Shown: positions 34,818 through 44,392, numbered from the stretch's first letter. The stretch: DNA of 64,000 bases from Cellulomonas alba (GCF_030362835.1 NZ_JAUCGQ010000001.1:1529461-1593460), one strand, 5' to 3'. The notes: generated from the sequence alone by a model not told the origin. Numbers and translations: made by a program.

Positions 34818-36932
34818 TCAGACCGACGCGGTGACCGGCTCCGGCTCCGGCGGCGCGGCGGGCTCCGCGGCGGGCTCGGGACGACGTGCCAGCGCGCTCG
34901 GCCACCACATGCGCGAGCCGATGTCGAGGTTGAGCGCGGTGACGAGCACCGAGCGGACCACGATCGTGTCGAGCAGCACGCCGAACGCGACCGCGAACCC
35001 GATCTCCGCGAACCCGACGATCGGCAGCGTGCCGAGCACCGCGAACGTGCCGGCGAGCACGAGCCCGGCCGACGTGATGACGCCGCCCGTCGCGGCGAGC
35101 CCGACCAGCGAGCCGCGGTGGTGGCCGACCCGCAGCGCCTCCTCGCGGACGCGCGTCATGAGGAAGATGTTGTAGTCGATGCCGAGCGCGACGAGGAACA
35201 CGAACACGAACAGCGGGAACGACGTGTCCGCGCCGGCGAAGCCGAACACGTGGCGGAACACGAGTGCCGAGAAGCCGATCGCCGCGGCGAACGACAGGAT
35301 CACTGTCCCGATCAGCACGAGCGGCGCCAGGATCGCGCGCAGCAGCACCGACAGGATCAGGAACACCACGAGCAGGATGATCGGGATGATCACGCGGTTG
35401 TCGTGCGCCGCGGCACGCTCCACGTCGAGGTTGATCGCGGTCGCGCCGCCGACGAGGGCGTTCGCGTCCGGCACCGCGTGGACCGCGGTCCGTACCCGGT
35501 CGATCGTGTCGGCCGCGGCGCTGCTGTCGGGGGCCGCCGTCAGCGTGCCCTCGAGGTAGGCGACGCCGCCCTTGACGACCGGCTCCGTGACGGTCGATCC
35601 GTCGATCCCGTCGACACCCGCGAACGCCACCCTCACCGCGTCGCCCTGCGCCGCGTCCGCCACGACGACGACCGGCGAGCCGGCGCCGCCCGGGAAGTGC
35701 GCCTCGAGCACCTGCTGACCCGTGATCGACGGCATGTCGCCCCGGAACGACTCGGCGTCCGAGAGGCCGGTCGCGTTGAGCTGCACCACGCCGAACGACA
35801 CGACGACGAGCACGAGCGACGTGACGACCCACGTCCGCCGCGGGCGGTGCGAGATGCGCGTGCCGACGCGCGCCCAGAAGCCGTGCTCGGTCGGCTCGGA
35901 GTCGCCCAGGTGCGGCACGCGCGGCCAGAACACCCACCGCCCGCAGACGACGAGCAGCGCGGGCAGCAGCGTCAGCATGACCGCGAGCGCGACCACGATG
36001 CCGATCGCGGCGACCGGGCCGAGGCCCGAGGTCGAGGCGACGGTCGCGAGGAGCAGTACGAGCATGCTGATCGCGACGGTCGAGCCGCTCGCGATGATGG
36101 CCGGGCTCGCACGGTGCAGCGCGACGGCCATGGCCTCGTGCCGGTCGCCGTGCTTGCGGAGCTCCTCGCGATATCGGGCGACGAGCAGCAGCGCGTAGTC
36201 CGTCCCCGCTCCGAAGACCAGCACGGTGAGGATCCCCGCGCTCTGCGCGTTGACGGTCAGGCCGGTGTTGTCTGCCAGCAGGTAGATGACGCCCTGCGAC
36301 ACCGTGAGCGCGATGCCCGCGGAGATCACGGGCAGGAGCCAGAGCACCGGGCTGCGGTACGTCAGCAGCAGGATCACGATGACGACGCCGACGGCCGCGA
36401 ACAGCAACGTGCTCTCGATGCCGGAGAACGCCGCGGACGAGTCGGCGGCCTGGCCGGCGGGACCCGTGACGTAGAAGGCGAGCCCGTCGGCGGTCGTCGC
36501 CTCGGCCTTGATCTGGTCGACCGCGTCGGCGGCCTTGTCCCAGCCGTTGCTGCCGAGGTTGAGCGGCACGATCACCTGCGCCGCCTCGCCGTCCTGCGAC
36601 TGCACCGGACCGACGACCTTGCCGTCGACCGTGTCGAGCGTGCCGAACTTCTGCGCGTCGGCGGTGATGGCGGCGAGGTCCTGCTGCGTGAGCCCGCCGT
36701 CCCGCTGGTAGACGAGGACCGCGGGGATGGTGTTCTGGTCGACGAACACGCCGGCCTTGTCGAGCGCCTTGGTCGACTCCGCGCTCGCGGGGAGCCAGCT
36801 CTTGGCGTCGTTGTGCTCGACGCTCGTGAGCTTGCCGCCGAGCGGCGCGAGCACCGCCACGACGACGAGCCAGAACGCGATGACGACGAACTTGACGTAG
36901 CGGTGGGTGACCCAACCCGCGACCTGCGACAT
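34818..36932 (-). CDS. MMPL-family transporter
   Basis: The 704-residue RND-type exporter has two repeats, each with a first helix, a large extracytoplasmic domain and a five-helix bundle. Proton-relay features are present: GTDYALLLVARYREEL in repeat 1 and GIDYNIFLMTRVREE in repeat 2. It probably exports lipids, siderophores or drugs, driven by protons. The start MSQVAGWVTHRYVK has GAGG eight bases upstream. An in-frame extension to 37070 lacks sequence sense. Confidence 0.92.
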   Translation of the reverse strand: MSQVAGWVTHRYVKFVVIAFWLVVVAVLAPLGGKLTSVEHNDAKSWLPASAESTKALDKAGVFVDQNTIPAVLVYQRDGGLTQQDLAAITADAQKFGTLDTVDGKVVGPVQSQDGEAAQVIVPLNLGSNGWDKAADAVDQIKAEATTADGLAFYVTGPAGQAADSSAAFSGIESTLLFAAVGVVIVILLLTYRSPVLWLLPVISAGIALTVSQGVIYLLADNTGLTVNAQSAGILTVLVFGAGTDYALLLVARYREELRKHGDRHEAMAVALHRASPAIIASGSTVAISMLVLLLATVASTSGLGPVAAIGIVVALAVMLTLLPALLVVCGRWVFWPRVPHLGDSEPTEHGFWARVGTRISHRPRRTWVVTSLVLVVVSFGVVQLNATGLSDAESFRGDMPSITGQQVLEAHFPGGAGSPVVVVADAAQGDAVRVAFAGVDGIDGSTVTEPVVKGGVAYLEGTLTAAPDSSAAADTIDRVRTAVHAVPDANALVGGATAINLDVERAAAHDNRVIIPIILLVVFLILSVLLRAILAPLVLIGTVILSFAAAIGFSALVFRHVFGFAGADTSFPLFVFVFLVALGIDYNIFLMTRVREEALRVGHHRGSLVGLAATGGVITSAGLVLAGTFAVLGTLPIVGFAEIGFAVAFGVLLDTIVVRSVLVTALNLDIGSRMWWPSALARRPEPAAEPAAPPEPEPVTASV

Positions 36933-37095
36933 GGCTGACCTCGCGACTGATCGGCGGCCTGGTGGCCGCGCGCTTCTCGGGGGGATTTCGATCCTAGGTT
37001 TCCGCCGCGCACGGGCACAGGGATATCCGGGACCTCCCCGGAAGAACCCCTGACCGGACCCCTGATACACCGGGTGCTGGCACCCACGACGCGGT

Positions 37096-37119
37096 CGGCC
37101 CGTCCCCGCAGACGGGCCG
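37096..37119 (-). terminator. Hairpin downstream of the ABC permease
   Basis: CGGCCCGTC (37096-37104) pairs with GACGGGCCG (37111-37119) around CCCGCA. On the minus strand it starts 12 bases after the stop of the PadR-operon permease and separates it from the MMPL gene. No U-run. Confidence 0.65.
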
Positions 37120-37130
37120 GCCGCGACGGG

Positions 37131-39959
37131 TCAGCCGACGACGCGTCGCACCATCGGCAGCCGCGACCGGGTGCAGGCCGCCGCTCCTGCCATGGCCAGC
37201 GCGGGCACACCGACGGCGATGGCCGCCAGAGGCGCCCAGGGCACGACCGGCTGCCAGTACTGGTCGAACCCGCCACCGCTGAACCGGGAGGCGACCACGA
37301 CGACGTGCCCCAGCGCCGCGCCCGTGACGACCCCGAGCGTGGTGCCGAGCACGGCGACCACGCCCGCCTGCGACGCGGCGAACCGGCGCCGCACCGAGGG
37401 GCTGGCGCCGACCGCGCCGAGCGTCGCGAGGTCGGGGCGCGACTCGGCTGCCGAGAGGGCCAAGGCGATCGCGGTCGCGCCGATGCCGGCGACCAGCGCG
37501 GCGGCCACGAGGACGAGGAGCACGAGCCGGGTGTCCGCCGAGCGGTCGTGGTCGACGAGCGACAGGTACGCGTTCTCGTCGACGGCCTGGACGGCCTCGA
37601 CGGCCTTGCCGACCTCGTCCCACGTCACGGCGCGCGACGTCGTGACGACGCCACCCCGGAGCTCGGTCGAGACGCCGAGCCGCGCCGCGACGGCGGGCGG
37701 GAGCACCGGCTGGTCGGTCCACTCCCCGGGCTGCTCGACCGCGACGGCGGGGACCACCACCGTCCGCGGGTCGTCCTGCCCGGAGACCGGGATCTCGAGG
37801 TGCGCCGTGCCGTCGGGCCAGATCTGGTAGGGCGAGCCCACGACGACCGTGCCGGCAGCGAGCGCGGCCGCCGCGCGGTCCGCGCCGGGGACACCGGTCG
37901 CCCCGACGAACGTGCCGTCGTCGACGAGGCGACCGAACCCTTCGCCCATCGAGCCCCGACCGAGCCAGCAGCGAGGGTCCTTGGCGACCGCGTGCGGGTG
38001 CCGCTCCGGCTCGGCCACGGGGCACGCACCACCGGGCGCGAGCGCGGCGCTGATCCACTCGGGGTGCTCGAGGCCGTCCGCGTCGACGTCCGCGCCCGGC
38101 GGTGCAGCGATCGTGCGGGCCGGCGCGAACGCCGCGACCGGCAGGGCCGTGCGCAGCACGTCGAGGTCCCGGGCGACGAGTGCGGAGCCGTCGTCCGTCC
38201 GCGCGACGGCACGAGGGTCCTCCTGGAGCCCGGTCTCCAGGACGACCCGTCCGTCGGCGACCGCCTGCACGTACGCGTTCTCGTCGTGGGCCGCCTGCGA
38301 CGCCGTGTACACGGCGCCCGCACTGACGCCCGCGATCGCCGCGATCACCGCCGCGACGGCGGGAGCGGTGCGGCCTCGCTGCCGGGCCGCGTCTCGCAGC
38401 GCGAGTCGTCCGGCCACCCCCGCGAACGGCGCGATCCGCGCCACGAGCGACACCAGCCCGCCGGACGCGGCCACCATGCCGAGCTCGAGCAGGAGCATCC
38501 CGGCCACGAGCACGCCGGTCTTCGAGTTGGCCGCCCCGAAGGTCGCGGCGACGGCGCCGGCGACGAACATCGCGAGCCCGACGATCGGGACCGCGCGCCG
38601 CGCCCTCGGCTCCGCGCGGCGCCCCGCGAGCGCCGCGGTGACGTCGACACGGGCCGCCCGCCGCGCCGGGAACCACGCGGCCGCGGCCGCGACCAGAGTC
38701 CCGAGCGCGACCGCGCCGACCACGAGCCACCAGTAGACGCGCAGGTCCGGGAAGCCCCAGAGATGGTGCGCGAGCTGCCACGCCCGCACGCCGGCCGCGA
38801 TCGCGAGGCCTGCCGCCGCTGCGACGACGGACGCGAGCAGGCCGATGACGACCCCGCCCGTCAGCACGACGTGGCGCAGCGTGCGGCGCTCGGCACCCGA
38901 GGCGGCCAGGAGCGCGAGCTGCCGCTCGGAACGGCGTGCGCCGACGGCGAAGGCGGGCCCGATGAGCAGCACCGCCTCGACGAGCGCCATCACGGTCACC
39001 GCGGCGACCAGGGCGACCGTCCCCGTCGACACGGGCGACTCGCCGAACGTGTCCGCCGGGGGGATCTGCTCGGGGTGCTCGACCACGTCGCGGCTGACCA
39101 CGTGCGAGCCGACCGCGTTCACGGCGCGGACGTCGTGCCATGTGACCGGGGCGTCCCCGAGCACGACCCACTCGGTCGTGAGCGCGTCGAGGTCCCGGGC
39201 GACCGACCCGCCCGCCAGACCCACGTAGCCGTCGCCGGCACCCGGCACCGCGTCGGTGTCGAGCGGCCGGTCCGGGACCGCGGGCAGCACCGTGCCGGTC
39301 GTCGTGACGATGCCGGGCGAACCGTGCGGGTTGCGGCCCGCCACGATGCCCACCACACGGACCTCGGTCGGCGTGGTGGCCTTGCCGAGCGTCGTCGTGA
39401 ACGCGTCGCCGACCGCGAGGCGGAGCCGGCGCGCGAGGTCGCGGTCGACCGCGACCTCACCGGCCGCGGAGGGCAGGCGGCCGTGGAGCAGCGGGCTCGT
39501 CTGGACCCGCGCGAGGTCCTCGGGCGGATACTCGGAGACCGAGACGTTCCAGTGCGCGTCGGGCGTCGCCGCCCGCACCGTCGCCTGGACGACGCGGACG
39601 AGGCGATCGGCGGCGGGGAGCGCGTCCGCGAGGAGCGCCTCGTACTGCGTCAGCGTGGCGTCCCGGTGGTCGGGCCCGGCACCGCCGGACATCCCTCCGC
39701 CTTGGTCACGGGCGTCCTGCATGACGCCCGGGCCCTGGGCGCGGCCCTGGACGAGCGCCTGCGCCTCGTCGCCCAGCGCGTACCGCGCGTACGTCGCCGC
39801 CGTGGGCAGCGACGACGCGATGAGCGTCCCGCCCGCCACGCCCACGAGCACCGGCACCCCGATCATCGCCGCCACCAGAGCCGTGCGCCCCCTGCTGCGC
39901 ACGGCGTCCCGGCGGGCGATGCGGACGGCGGCCCGCAGCGCGTGCCAGCCTCCGGCCAT
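37131..39959 (-). CDS. FtsX-like (MacB-type) ABC permease
   Basis: The 942-residue protein has the 3+1-style FtsX layout twice: an N-terminal helix (near residues 28-48), a periplasmic-type domain, then membrane triplets near 320-470 and again near 810-930. A further membrane region lies around 500-600. Such permeases work as mechanotransmitters with LolD/MacB-type ATPases in peptide or lipid extrusion and antimicrobial resistance. The ATG overlaps the ATPase stop by one base (TGATG). Third gene of the PadR operon. Confidence 0.9.
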   Translation of the reverse strand: MAGGWHALRAAVRIARRDAVRSRGRTALVAAMIGVPVLVGVAGGTLIASSLPTAATYARYALGDEAQALVQGRAQGPGVMQDARDQGGGMSGGAGPDHRDATLTQYEALLADALPAADRLVRVVQATVRAATPDAHWNVSVSEYPPEDLARVQTSPLLHGRLPSAAGEVAVDRDLARRLRLAVGDAFTTTLGKATTPTEVRVVGIVAGRNPHGSPGIVTTTGTVLPAVPDRPLDTDAVPGAGDGYVGLAGGSVARDLDALTTEWVVLGDAPVTWHDVRAVNAVGSHVVSRDVVEHPEQIPPADTFGESPVSTGTVALVAAVTVMALVEAVLLIGPAFAVGARRSERQLALLAASGAERRTLRHVVLTGGVVIGLLASVVAAAAGLAIAAGVRAWQLAHHLWGFPDLRVYWWLVVGAVALGTLVAAAAAWFPARRAARVDVTAALAGRRAEPRARRAVPIVGLAMFVAGAVAATFGAANSKTGVLVAGMLLLELGMVAASGGLVSLVARIAPFAGVAGRLALRDAARQRGRTAPAVAAVIAAIAGVSAGAVYTASQAAHDENAYVQAVADGRVVLETGLQEDPRAVARTDDGSALVARDLDVLRTALPVAAFAPARTIAAPPGADVDADGLEHPEWISAALAPGGACPVAEPERHPHAVAKDPRCWLGRGSMGEGFGRLVDDGTFVGATGVPGADRAAAALAAGTVVVGSPYQIWPDGTAHLEIPVSGQDDPRTVVVPAVAVEQPGEWTDQPVLPPAVAARLGVSTELRGGVVTTSRAVTWDEVGKAVEAVQAVDENAYLSLVDHDRSADTRLVLLVLVAAALVAGIGATAIALALSAAESRPDLATLGAVGASPSVRRRFAASQAGVVAVLGTTLGVVTGAALGHVVVVASRFSGGGFDQYWQPVVPWAPLAAIAVGVPALAMAGAAACTRSRLPMVRRVVG

Positions 39960-40702
39960 CAGCGCCCGCCGGCAGTGCTGAGAAGCGAGTCGGCGTCCGA
40001 CGGGCCACCCGTCGTGTCGACGAGCCGGCCGTCCCGCAGGAACACGGTCCGGTCGGCCCACGCCGCGAACCGGGGCTCGTGCGTGACGAGCAGCCCTGCG
40101 GCACCGCCGTCGACGCGCGCCCGCAGCACGCGCATGATCTCCTCGCCCGTCACCGAGTCGAGCGCCCCGGTGGGCTCGTCCGCCAGCACCAGGCGACGCG
40201 GCCCGACGAGGGCACGCGCGATCGCGACGCGCTGCTGCTGGCCGCCCGACAGCTCGTCGGGGAACCGGTCGGCCAGGTCGGCGACACCGACCTCGCCGAG
40301 CGCGGCCAGCGCCTCGCCCCGGGCCGTCCGCGCCGAGACGCCGTCGAGCTCGCGCGGCAGCGACACGTTCTCGGCCGCGGTGAGCGCCGGGATGAGGTTG
40401 AAGTCCTGGAACACGTACCCGACGCTGCGGCGTCGCAGCCGCGCACGGGCCTTGGCATCGAGCGCGGACAGCTCGGCCCCGGCGAGCGTCACGGTGCCGC
40501 CCGTCGGGGTGTCGAGGCCGCCGACGATGTTGAGCAGCGTCGACTTGCCCGACCCCGACGCGCCCATCACGGCCACGAGCTCTCCGAGCCGCACGTCGAG
40601 GTCGACCGCGTCGAGCGCGCGGACCTCGGTGGTGCCCGCGCCGTGCAACCGCGTGACGCCGCGCGCGCTCAGCAGCACCGGCCCGAGCAGACCCCGCGTC
40701 AT
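39959..40702 (-). CDS. LolD/MacB-type ABC ATPase
   Basis: The 247-residue protein has Walker A GASGSGKST, Q-loop VFQDFNL, signature LSGGQQQR, Walker B LVLADEP, and switch His in VTHEP. All positions are canonical. It pairs with the FtsX-like permease downstream. The start overlaps the padR stop by four bases. Confidence 0.93.
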   Translation of the reverse strand: MTRGLLGPVLLSARGVTRLHGAGTTEVRALDAVDLDVRLGELVAVMGASGSGKSTLLNIVGGLDTPTGGTVTLAGAELSALDAKARARLRRRSVGYVFQDFNLIPALTAAENVSLPRELDGVSARTARGEALAALGEVGVADLADRFPDELSGGQQQRVAIARALVGPRRLVLADEPTGALDSVTGEEIMRVLRARVDGGAAGLLVTHEPRFAAWADRTVFLRDGRLVDTTGGPSDADSLLSTAGGR

Positions 40703-41307
40703 CGGGCCACCGCCGGACGGCTCGCCGCAGCGCCCCGCTCCGCCTCGCCGCGGGGAGGACTCGCGCCCTCGCCGGACGACGACGCGCGGGCGACCCGGGC
40801 CTCGACGTGGTCGAGCCAGCGGACCTCGGCCTCCGCCGCGAACACGAGGTTGTCGAGCACGAGCGACCACGCGAGGTCGTCGCCGACGCCGCCGGCCGGC
40901 AGGTCCGCCTTGAGGCGGGTGAGGTCGCGCAGCGCGCGGAGCGTCTCGGTGCGCTGCGCCTGGACGATCGCGCGGACGTCGACGCCGGACGCCGTGACCG
41001 CGAGCGCGAGCTTGATGGTGAGCTCGTCGCGGGACGGCGCGCTGCGCACGACCGGCGTGGCCCACCAGTGCGCGAGCTCGGCGCGGCCCGGGTCGGTGAG
41101 CCGGTAGCGCTGCACGTCGTCGTCGGCACCGCGCTCGGGCTCGGGCTCCACGAGGTCGTCGCGCACCAGCCGGTCGAGCGTCGTGGAGACCTGCCCCATG
41201 TTGAGGGGCCACGTCCCCCCGGTGCGCAGCTCGAACTGCTGGCGGAGCTGGTAGGCGTGCATCGGCTCGTCGGCGAGCAGGGCGAGCAGCCCTTGGCGGA
41301 CGGACAC
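40699..41307 (-). CDS. PadR-family transcriptional regulator
   Basis: The 202-residue protein has an N-terminal winged helix (VRQGLLALLADEPMHAYQLR, then LNMGQVSTTLDRLVRDDLVE) and a C-terminal helical dimerisation region. PadR proteins repress nearby exporter genes and release DNA on ligand binding. GTG at 41307 is chosen because GGGGAGG lies just upstream. It is the first gene of an operon with the ABC exporter, and two palindromes sit directly before it, so it probably represses itself and the exporter. Confidence 0.9.
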   Translation of the reverse strand: MSVRQGLLALLADEPMHAYQLRQQFELRTGGTWPLNMGQVSTTLDRLVRDDLVEPEPERGADDDVQRYRLTDPGRAELAHWWATPVVRSAPSRDELTIKLALAVTASGVDVRAIVQAQRTETLRALRDLTRLKADLPAGGVGDDLAWSLVLDNLVFAAEAEVRWLDHVEARVARASSSGEGASPPRGEAERGAAASRPAVAR

Positions 41308-41320
41308 GGGACCTCCCCGG

Positions 41321-41351
41321 GTTATCGAGTAACCAGAAGTTACCGAGTAAC
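41321..41351 (-). promoter_or_regulatory. Tandem PadR operator candidate
   Basis: Two 13-base palindromes occur in tandem: GTTATCGAGTAAC (41321-41333, four paired bases each side) and GTTACCGAGTAAC (41339-41351, five paired each side), with five bases between. They differ at one position. Centre distance is 18 bases, so two dimers would bind on nearly the same DNA face. They lie 13 bases before the padR start codon, overlapping its likely promoter. Confidence 0.65.
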
Positions 41352-41444
41352 CACGGACCTCGTCAACGCCCTCTGCCCGGTTCGTCACGGAACCTCCGCA
41401 CGCGGCAGCCGGGGCGCGCGTGGCCGTCCCCCTAGAATCTGCGC

Positions 41445-41741
41445 GTGATCTTCAAGGCGGTGGGCGAGGGCAGGCCCTACCCGGACCACGGGCACGAGTC
41501 CGTCAAGGACTGGGCCGAGGTCGCGCCCCGCCTCGTCCGGCTCGACGAGCTCGTGACGACCAAGCGCACGCTCGACCTCGACCACCTGCTGGCCGAGGAC
41601 TCGACGTTCTACGGCGACCTGTTCGCCCACGTGGTGCAGTACAAGGGCGTCATGTACCTCGAGGACGGCCTGCACCGGGCGGTCCGCGCCGCCCTCCAGC
41701 AGCGGCCCGTGCTCCACGCCCGCGTGCTGGTGATCTCATGA
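41445..41741 (+). CDS. Small conserved actinobacterial protein
   Basis: The 98-residue protein (MIFKAVGEGRPYPDHGHESV at the start; EDSTFYGDLFAHVVQYKGVM in the middle) is of a kind conserved across actinobacteria beside a LytR C-terminal domain gene. Some databases call relatives VapB-like antitoxins, but no toxin gene is beside it. TAGAAT at 41433-41438 is six bases before the GTG, which strongly suggests a leaderless mRNA. The stop overlaps the next start by four bases. Confidence 0.75.
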   Translation: MIFKAVGEGRPYPDHGHESVKDWAEVAPRLVRLDELVTTKRTLDLDHLLAEDSTFYGDLFAHVVQYKGVMYLEDGLHRAVRAALQQRPVLHARVLVIS

Positions 41742-42370
41742 CGGACCCCGAGCGGGCGCGGAACCTGCGCCGGCGCCGCGTCCACGAGCGCCAGGCCGTC
41801 GTGTTCGGCGTGCTGCTCGCCGGGATCGCCGTGATCGGGCTCGGCGCCGCGGCCGTCTACACGGGCAGCGTGAGCGTCCCGTTCCTCTCCCGCGGGTTCG
41901 CCGCGGAGCCCACGGCGACGCACGCGGTCGACCCGTACCCCTGCCCGCCGAAGGGCGCCAAGCCGGTCGCGTACAACAAGATCGTCGTCAACGTCTACAA
42001 CACGACGGACCGCGCAGGCCTCGCGAGCGCGACCGCCGCGGAGTTCGAGGAGCGGCACTTCAAGCTCGGCAAGACGGGCAACGCGTCCCCCTACTCGGGC
42101 GTCGCCGTCATCGTGTTCGGCCGGCAGGGCATCGCCGCGGGCTACACCGTCGCGGCCCAGGTGCCCGACTCCGTGCTCAAGCTCGACGCCCGCAAGGGCA
42201 CGTCGGTCGACGTGCTGATCGGCGACGGCTGGGACGACGTGGCCGCCGTGGACGACGTCGACCTCGACCCCGGCACCGCGATCCCGACGCCCAGCACGTG
42301 CACGCCCCTCGACCAGCTGGGCGTGCTGAAGCCGACGGCGACGCCGCACACGACCCCCGCGAAGAAGTAG
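41738..42370 (+). CDS. LytR C-terminal domain membrane protein
   Basis: The 210-residue protein has a basic cytoplasmic start (ARNLRRRRVHERQ), one membrane helix (about 22-44), and an extracellular LytR_C domain with VVNVYNTTDRAGLASATAAE and the conserved turn before VIVFGRQG. The domain often binds or helps ligate cell-wall polymers, but here no LytR catalytic domain is present. Pro/Thr-rich tail. It is translationally coupled to the 98-residue protein. Confidence 0.85.
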   Translation: MTDPERARNLRRRRVHERQAVVFGVLLAGIAVIGLGAAAVYTGSVSVPFLSRGFAAEPTATHAVDPYPCPPKGAKPVAYNKIVVNVYNTTDRAGLASATAAEFEERHFKLGKTGNASPYSGVAVIVFGRQGIAAGYTVAAQVPDSVLKLDARKGTSVDVLIGDGWDDVAAVDDVDLDPGTAIPTPSTCTPLDQLGVLKPTATPHTTPAKK

Positions 42371-42480
42371 TCGCGGCCGGCGCCCGGCCGACCCCTCGCG
42401 CACGCCGTGCGGCGCGTGCGCCGACGTGCCACCGTGGACGCAACGGGCGCGTCGCGCCCCTCGCCAGGGAGATCTGTCCG

Positions 42481-42759
42481 ATGACCGAGCCGAACCCCGA
42501 AGCCCAGGACCTGCCGCTCCCCGACCACGTGCTGACGGGCGACGACGCGGACGCCGCGCGCGCCAGGTACGGCGGCTCCGGCCCCGACCCCGTCAGGGCG
42601 ACCGCGCCGCGCCACCGCTCCGGCGACCCCGACGACGACCGCCTGGACGACGACGAGGACGACCAGTCGGCCGACGAGGTCGAGCCGCCCGTCGCGTTCC
42701 CCGCCGGCGGTCCGATGCAGGGCACGGCCGTACCCCCGGGGTACGTGAACCCGCAGTGA
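42481..42759 (+). CDS. Small acidic hypothetical protein
   Basis: The 92-residue protein is polar and acidic, with a DDDRLDDDEDDQSADEVEPP core and little predicted structure. Codon use fits the genome, and GGGAG lies ten bases before the ATG. No family is recognised. It stands between the LytR_C gene and a glycosyltransferase gene. Confidence 0.55.
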   Translation: MTEPNPEAQDLPLPDHVLTGDDADAARARYGGSGPDPVRATAPRHRSGDPDDDRLDDDEDDQSADEVEPPVAFPAGGPMQGTAVPPGYVNPQ

Positions 42760-42922
42760 CCTTCGCGTGCCGGTCGGCTCCTGACGGCCGGCCGGCACGC
42801 CCCGGCCCGGCGCCGGCCTCGTGCGGCGTCGCCCTCGGACGCGCACACGTGCGTCACGGGGAGGCTCGCTAGCCTGTCCTCGCGCGCGGCCGACGACGGC
42901 CGCCACTGCCTGGGAGGCTCCC

Positions 42923-44392
42923 CTGCACACGACGTGGTCCCGCCTTGCCCGCTCGACGTCCGCCCTGTGGGCGGCCTTCGTGGTCGTGCACGCGTGGCTC
43001 GCCTTCGTGGGCGTGGTGTGGATCCCCGCGCGCGCCTTCTGGGACCTCGACCTCTACCGGTACTGGATGTGGCTCGGCCTGCACCGCGGCGAGTGGCCGG
43101 TGCTGTCGGGCCCGTCGGTGTACCCGGCGGGCGCCCTGGTCCCGATGCTGCTGGCTTCCGTGGCGGGGACCGTCGGCACCGCGGCGTACGCGACGTCGTG
43201 GTCGGTGATGATCACGCTGCTCGACGCGCTCGCGATGGTCGCGCTGCTCCACGCGCCGCGGCTGGTGCGGCACGGGCTCGCGGGTGGCGGCGACGAGCCG
43301 GTGCCCGACGACCTGCCCCGCCGGCGCACGCTGCTGGGCGCGTGGTGGTGGCTCGCGTTCCTGCTGCTGCTCGGGCCGATCGCGATGGGGCGCCTCGACG
43401 CGGTGGTGGCACCCGTGACGATCGCGGCGCTCGCGCTCGCGCTGCGCCACCCGCGCGTCGCGTCCGTGCTGCTGACCATCGGCGCGTGGATCAAGGTCGC
43501 GCCGGGCGCGCTGATGCTGCCGCTCTTCGTCTCCGCGCGCCGGCAGTGGCGCGATGTCGTGCTGCCCGCGGCGGTCGTCTGCGTGGTGGTCGTCGTCGCG
43601 GTCGCGCTCGGCGGCGGCGCCGCGAACATCGCCTCGTTCCTCACGGAGCAGACGTCGCGAGGCCTGCAGATCGAGGCCCCCGGAGCGACGCCGTGGCTCG
43701 TGTGGGGCCTCTGGTCGCCGAGCGTCACCCGGTTCCTCGACCAGGAGATCATCACGTGGGAGATCACCGGGCCGGGCTCGGGGGTCGCGGTGGACGTGCT
43801 GGGCTGGCTGATGCCGCTCGCGCTGCTCGCGTCGGTCGCGCTGCTGTGGTGGCGGCGCGAGCGCGTCGGCCAGGGTCTGTGGAGCGACGAGCGCGCGGAC
43901 GTCGAGCTGCTCACGCGCGGGTCGATGCTGATGGTGCTGGTGCTGCTCGTCTTCAACAAGGTCGGGTCGCCGCAGTACATGGGCTGGCTCGCCGCTCCGG
44001 TGGCCGTCGCGCTCGCGCTGCGGCTGCCACGCTGGCGGACGACCGCGCTCGTGACGCTCGGCATCGGGCTCGCGACCCAGACCGTGTTCCCGTGGCACTA
44101 CGACCAGGTGGTCGGCGGCGTGTGGCCCGTGACGCTCGTGCTCGCGGCACGCAACGCGGCGCTCGTCGCCCTGCTGGTGCTCACGGTCCGCGAGCTCGTG
44201 CGACGCCCGGAGGACGCCGACGCGCCGCTCACGGACCCGCGGCCCGCGGCGAGCCTGGCGGGCAGCCCGCGACGCGCGCCGGCCGACCCGGTGGCGGGGC
44301 CGGCCGGCGGTTCGTCACGAGGCCGGGTGGGCCTGGGCGGCGGCGACGAACGCGAGCGTCGCGGCGTGCGACGAGCCGTCGTCGACCGCTGA
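42923..44392 (+). CDS. GT87-like (DUF2029) polyprenol-dependent glycosyltransferase
   Basis: The 489-residue protein has about ten membrane segments. The first loop has the paired aspartate region ARAFWDLDLYRYW, and the YPAGALVPMLL and GAWIKVAPGAL stretches fit GT-C enzymes that add sugars from polyprenyl phosphate outside the membrane. GGGAGG at 42912-42917 is five bases before an in-frame CTG (42923), which is the best-placed start although unusual. The alternative is GTG at 42821, which adds 34 residues unlike the family. The last 78 bases overlap the convergent GH81 gene, so the C-terminal tail is probably not conserved. Confidence 0.78.
   Translation: MHTTWSRLARSTSALWAAFVVVHAWLAFVGVVWIPARAFWDLDLYRYWMWLGLHRGEWPVLSGPSVYPAGALVPMLLASVAGTVGTAAYATSWSVMITLLDALAMVALLHAPRLVRHGLAGGGDEPVPDDLPRRRTLLGAWWWLAFLLLLGPIAMGRLDAVVAPVTIAALALALRHPRVASVLLTIGAWIKVAPGALMLPLFVSARRQWRDVVLPAAVVCVVVVVAVALGGGAANIASFLTEQTSRGLQIEAPGATPWLVWGLWSPSVTRFLDQEIITWEITGPGSGVAVDVLGWLMPLALLASVALLWWRRERVGQGLWSDERADVELLTRGSMLMVLVLLVFNKVGSPQYMGWLAAPVAVALALRLPRWRTTALVTLGIGLATQTVFPWHYDQVVGGVWPVTLVLAARNAALVALLVLTVRELVRRPEDADAPLTDPRPAASLAGSPRRAPADPVAGPAGGSSRGRVGLGGGDERERRGVRRAVVDR

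Noticed and set aside
41445-41741. VapB-like antitoxin of a toxin-antitoxin pair.
   Set aside because: No PIN-domain or other toxin gene is next to it. The neighbour is a LytR C-terminal domain protein, and the family is conserved as a core actinobacterial gene.
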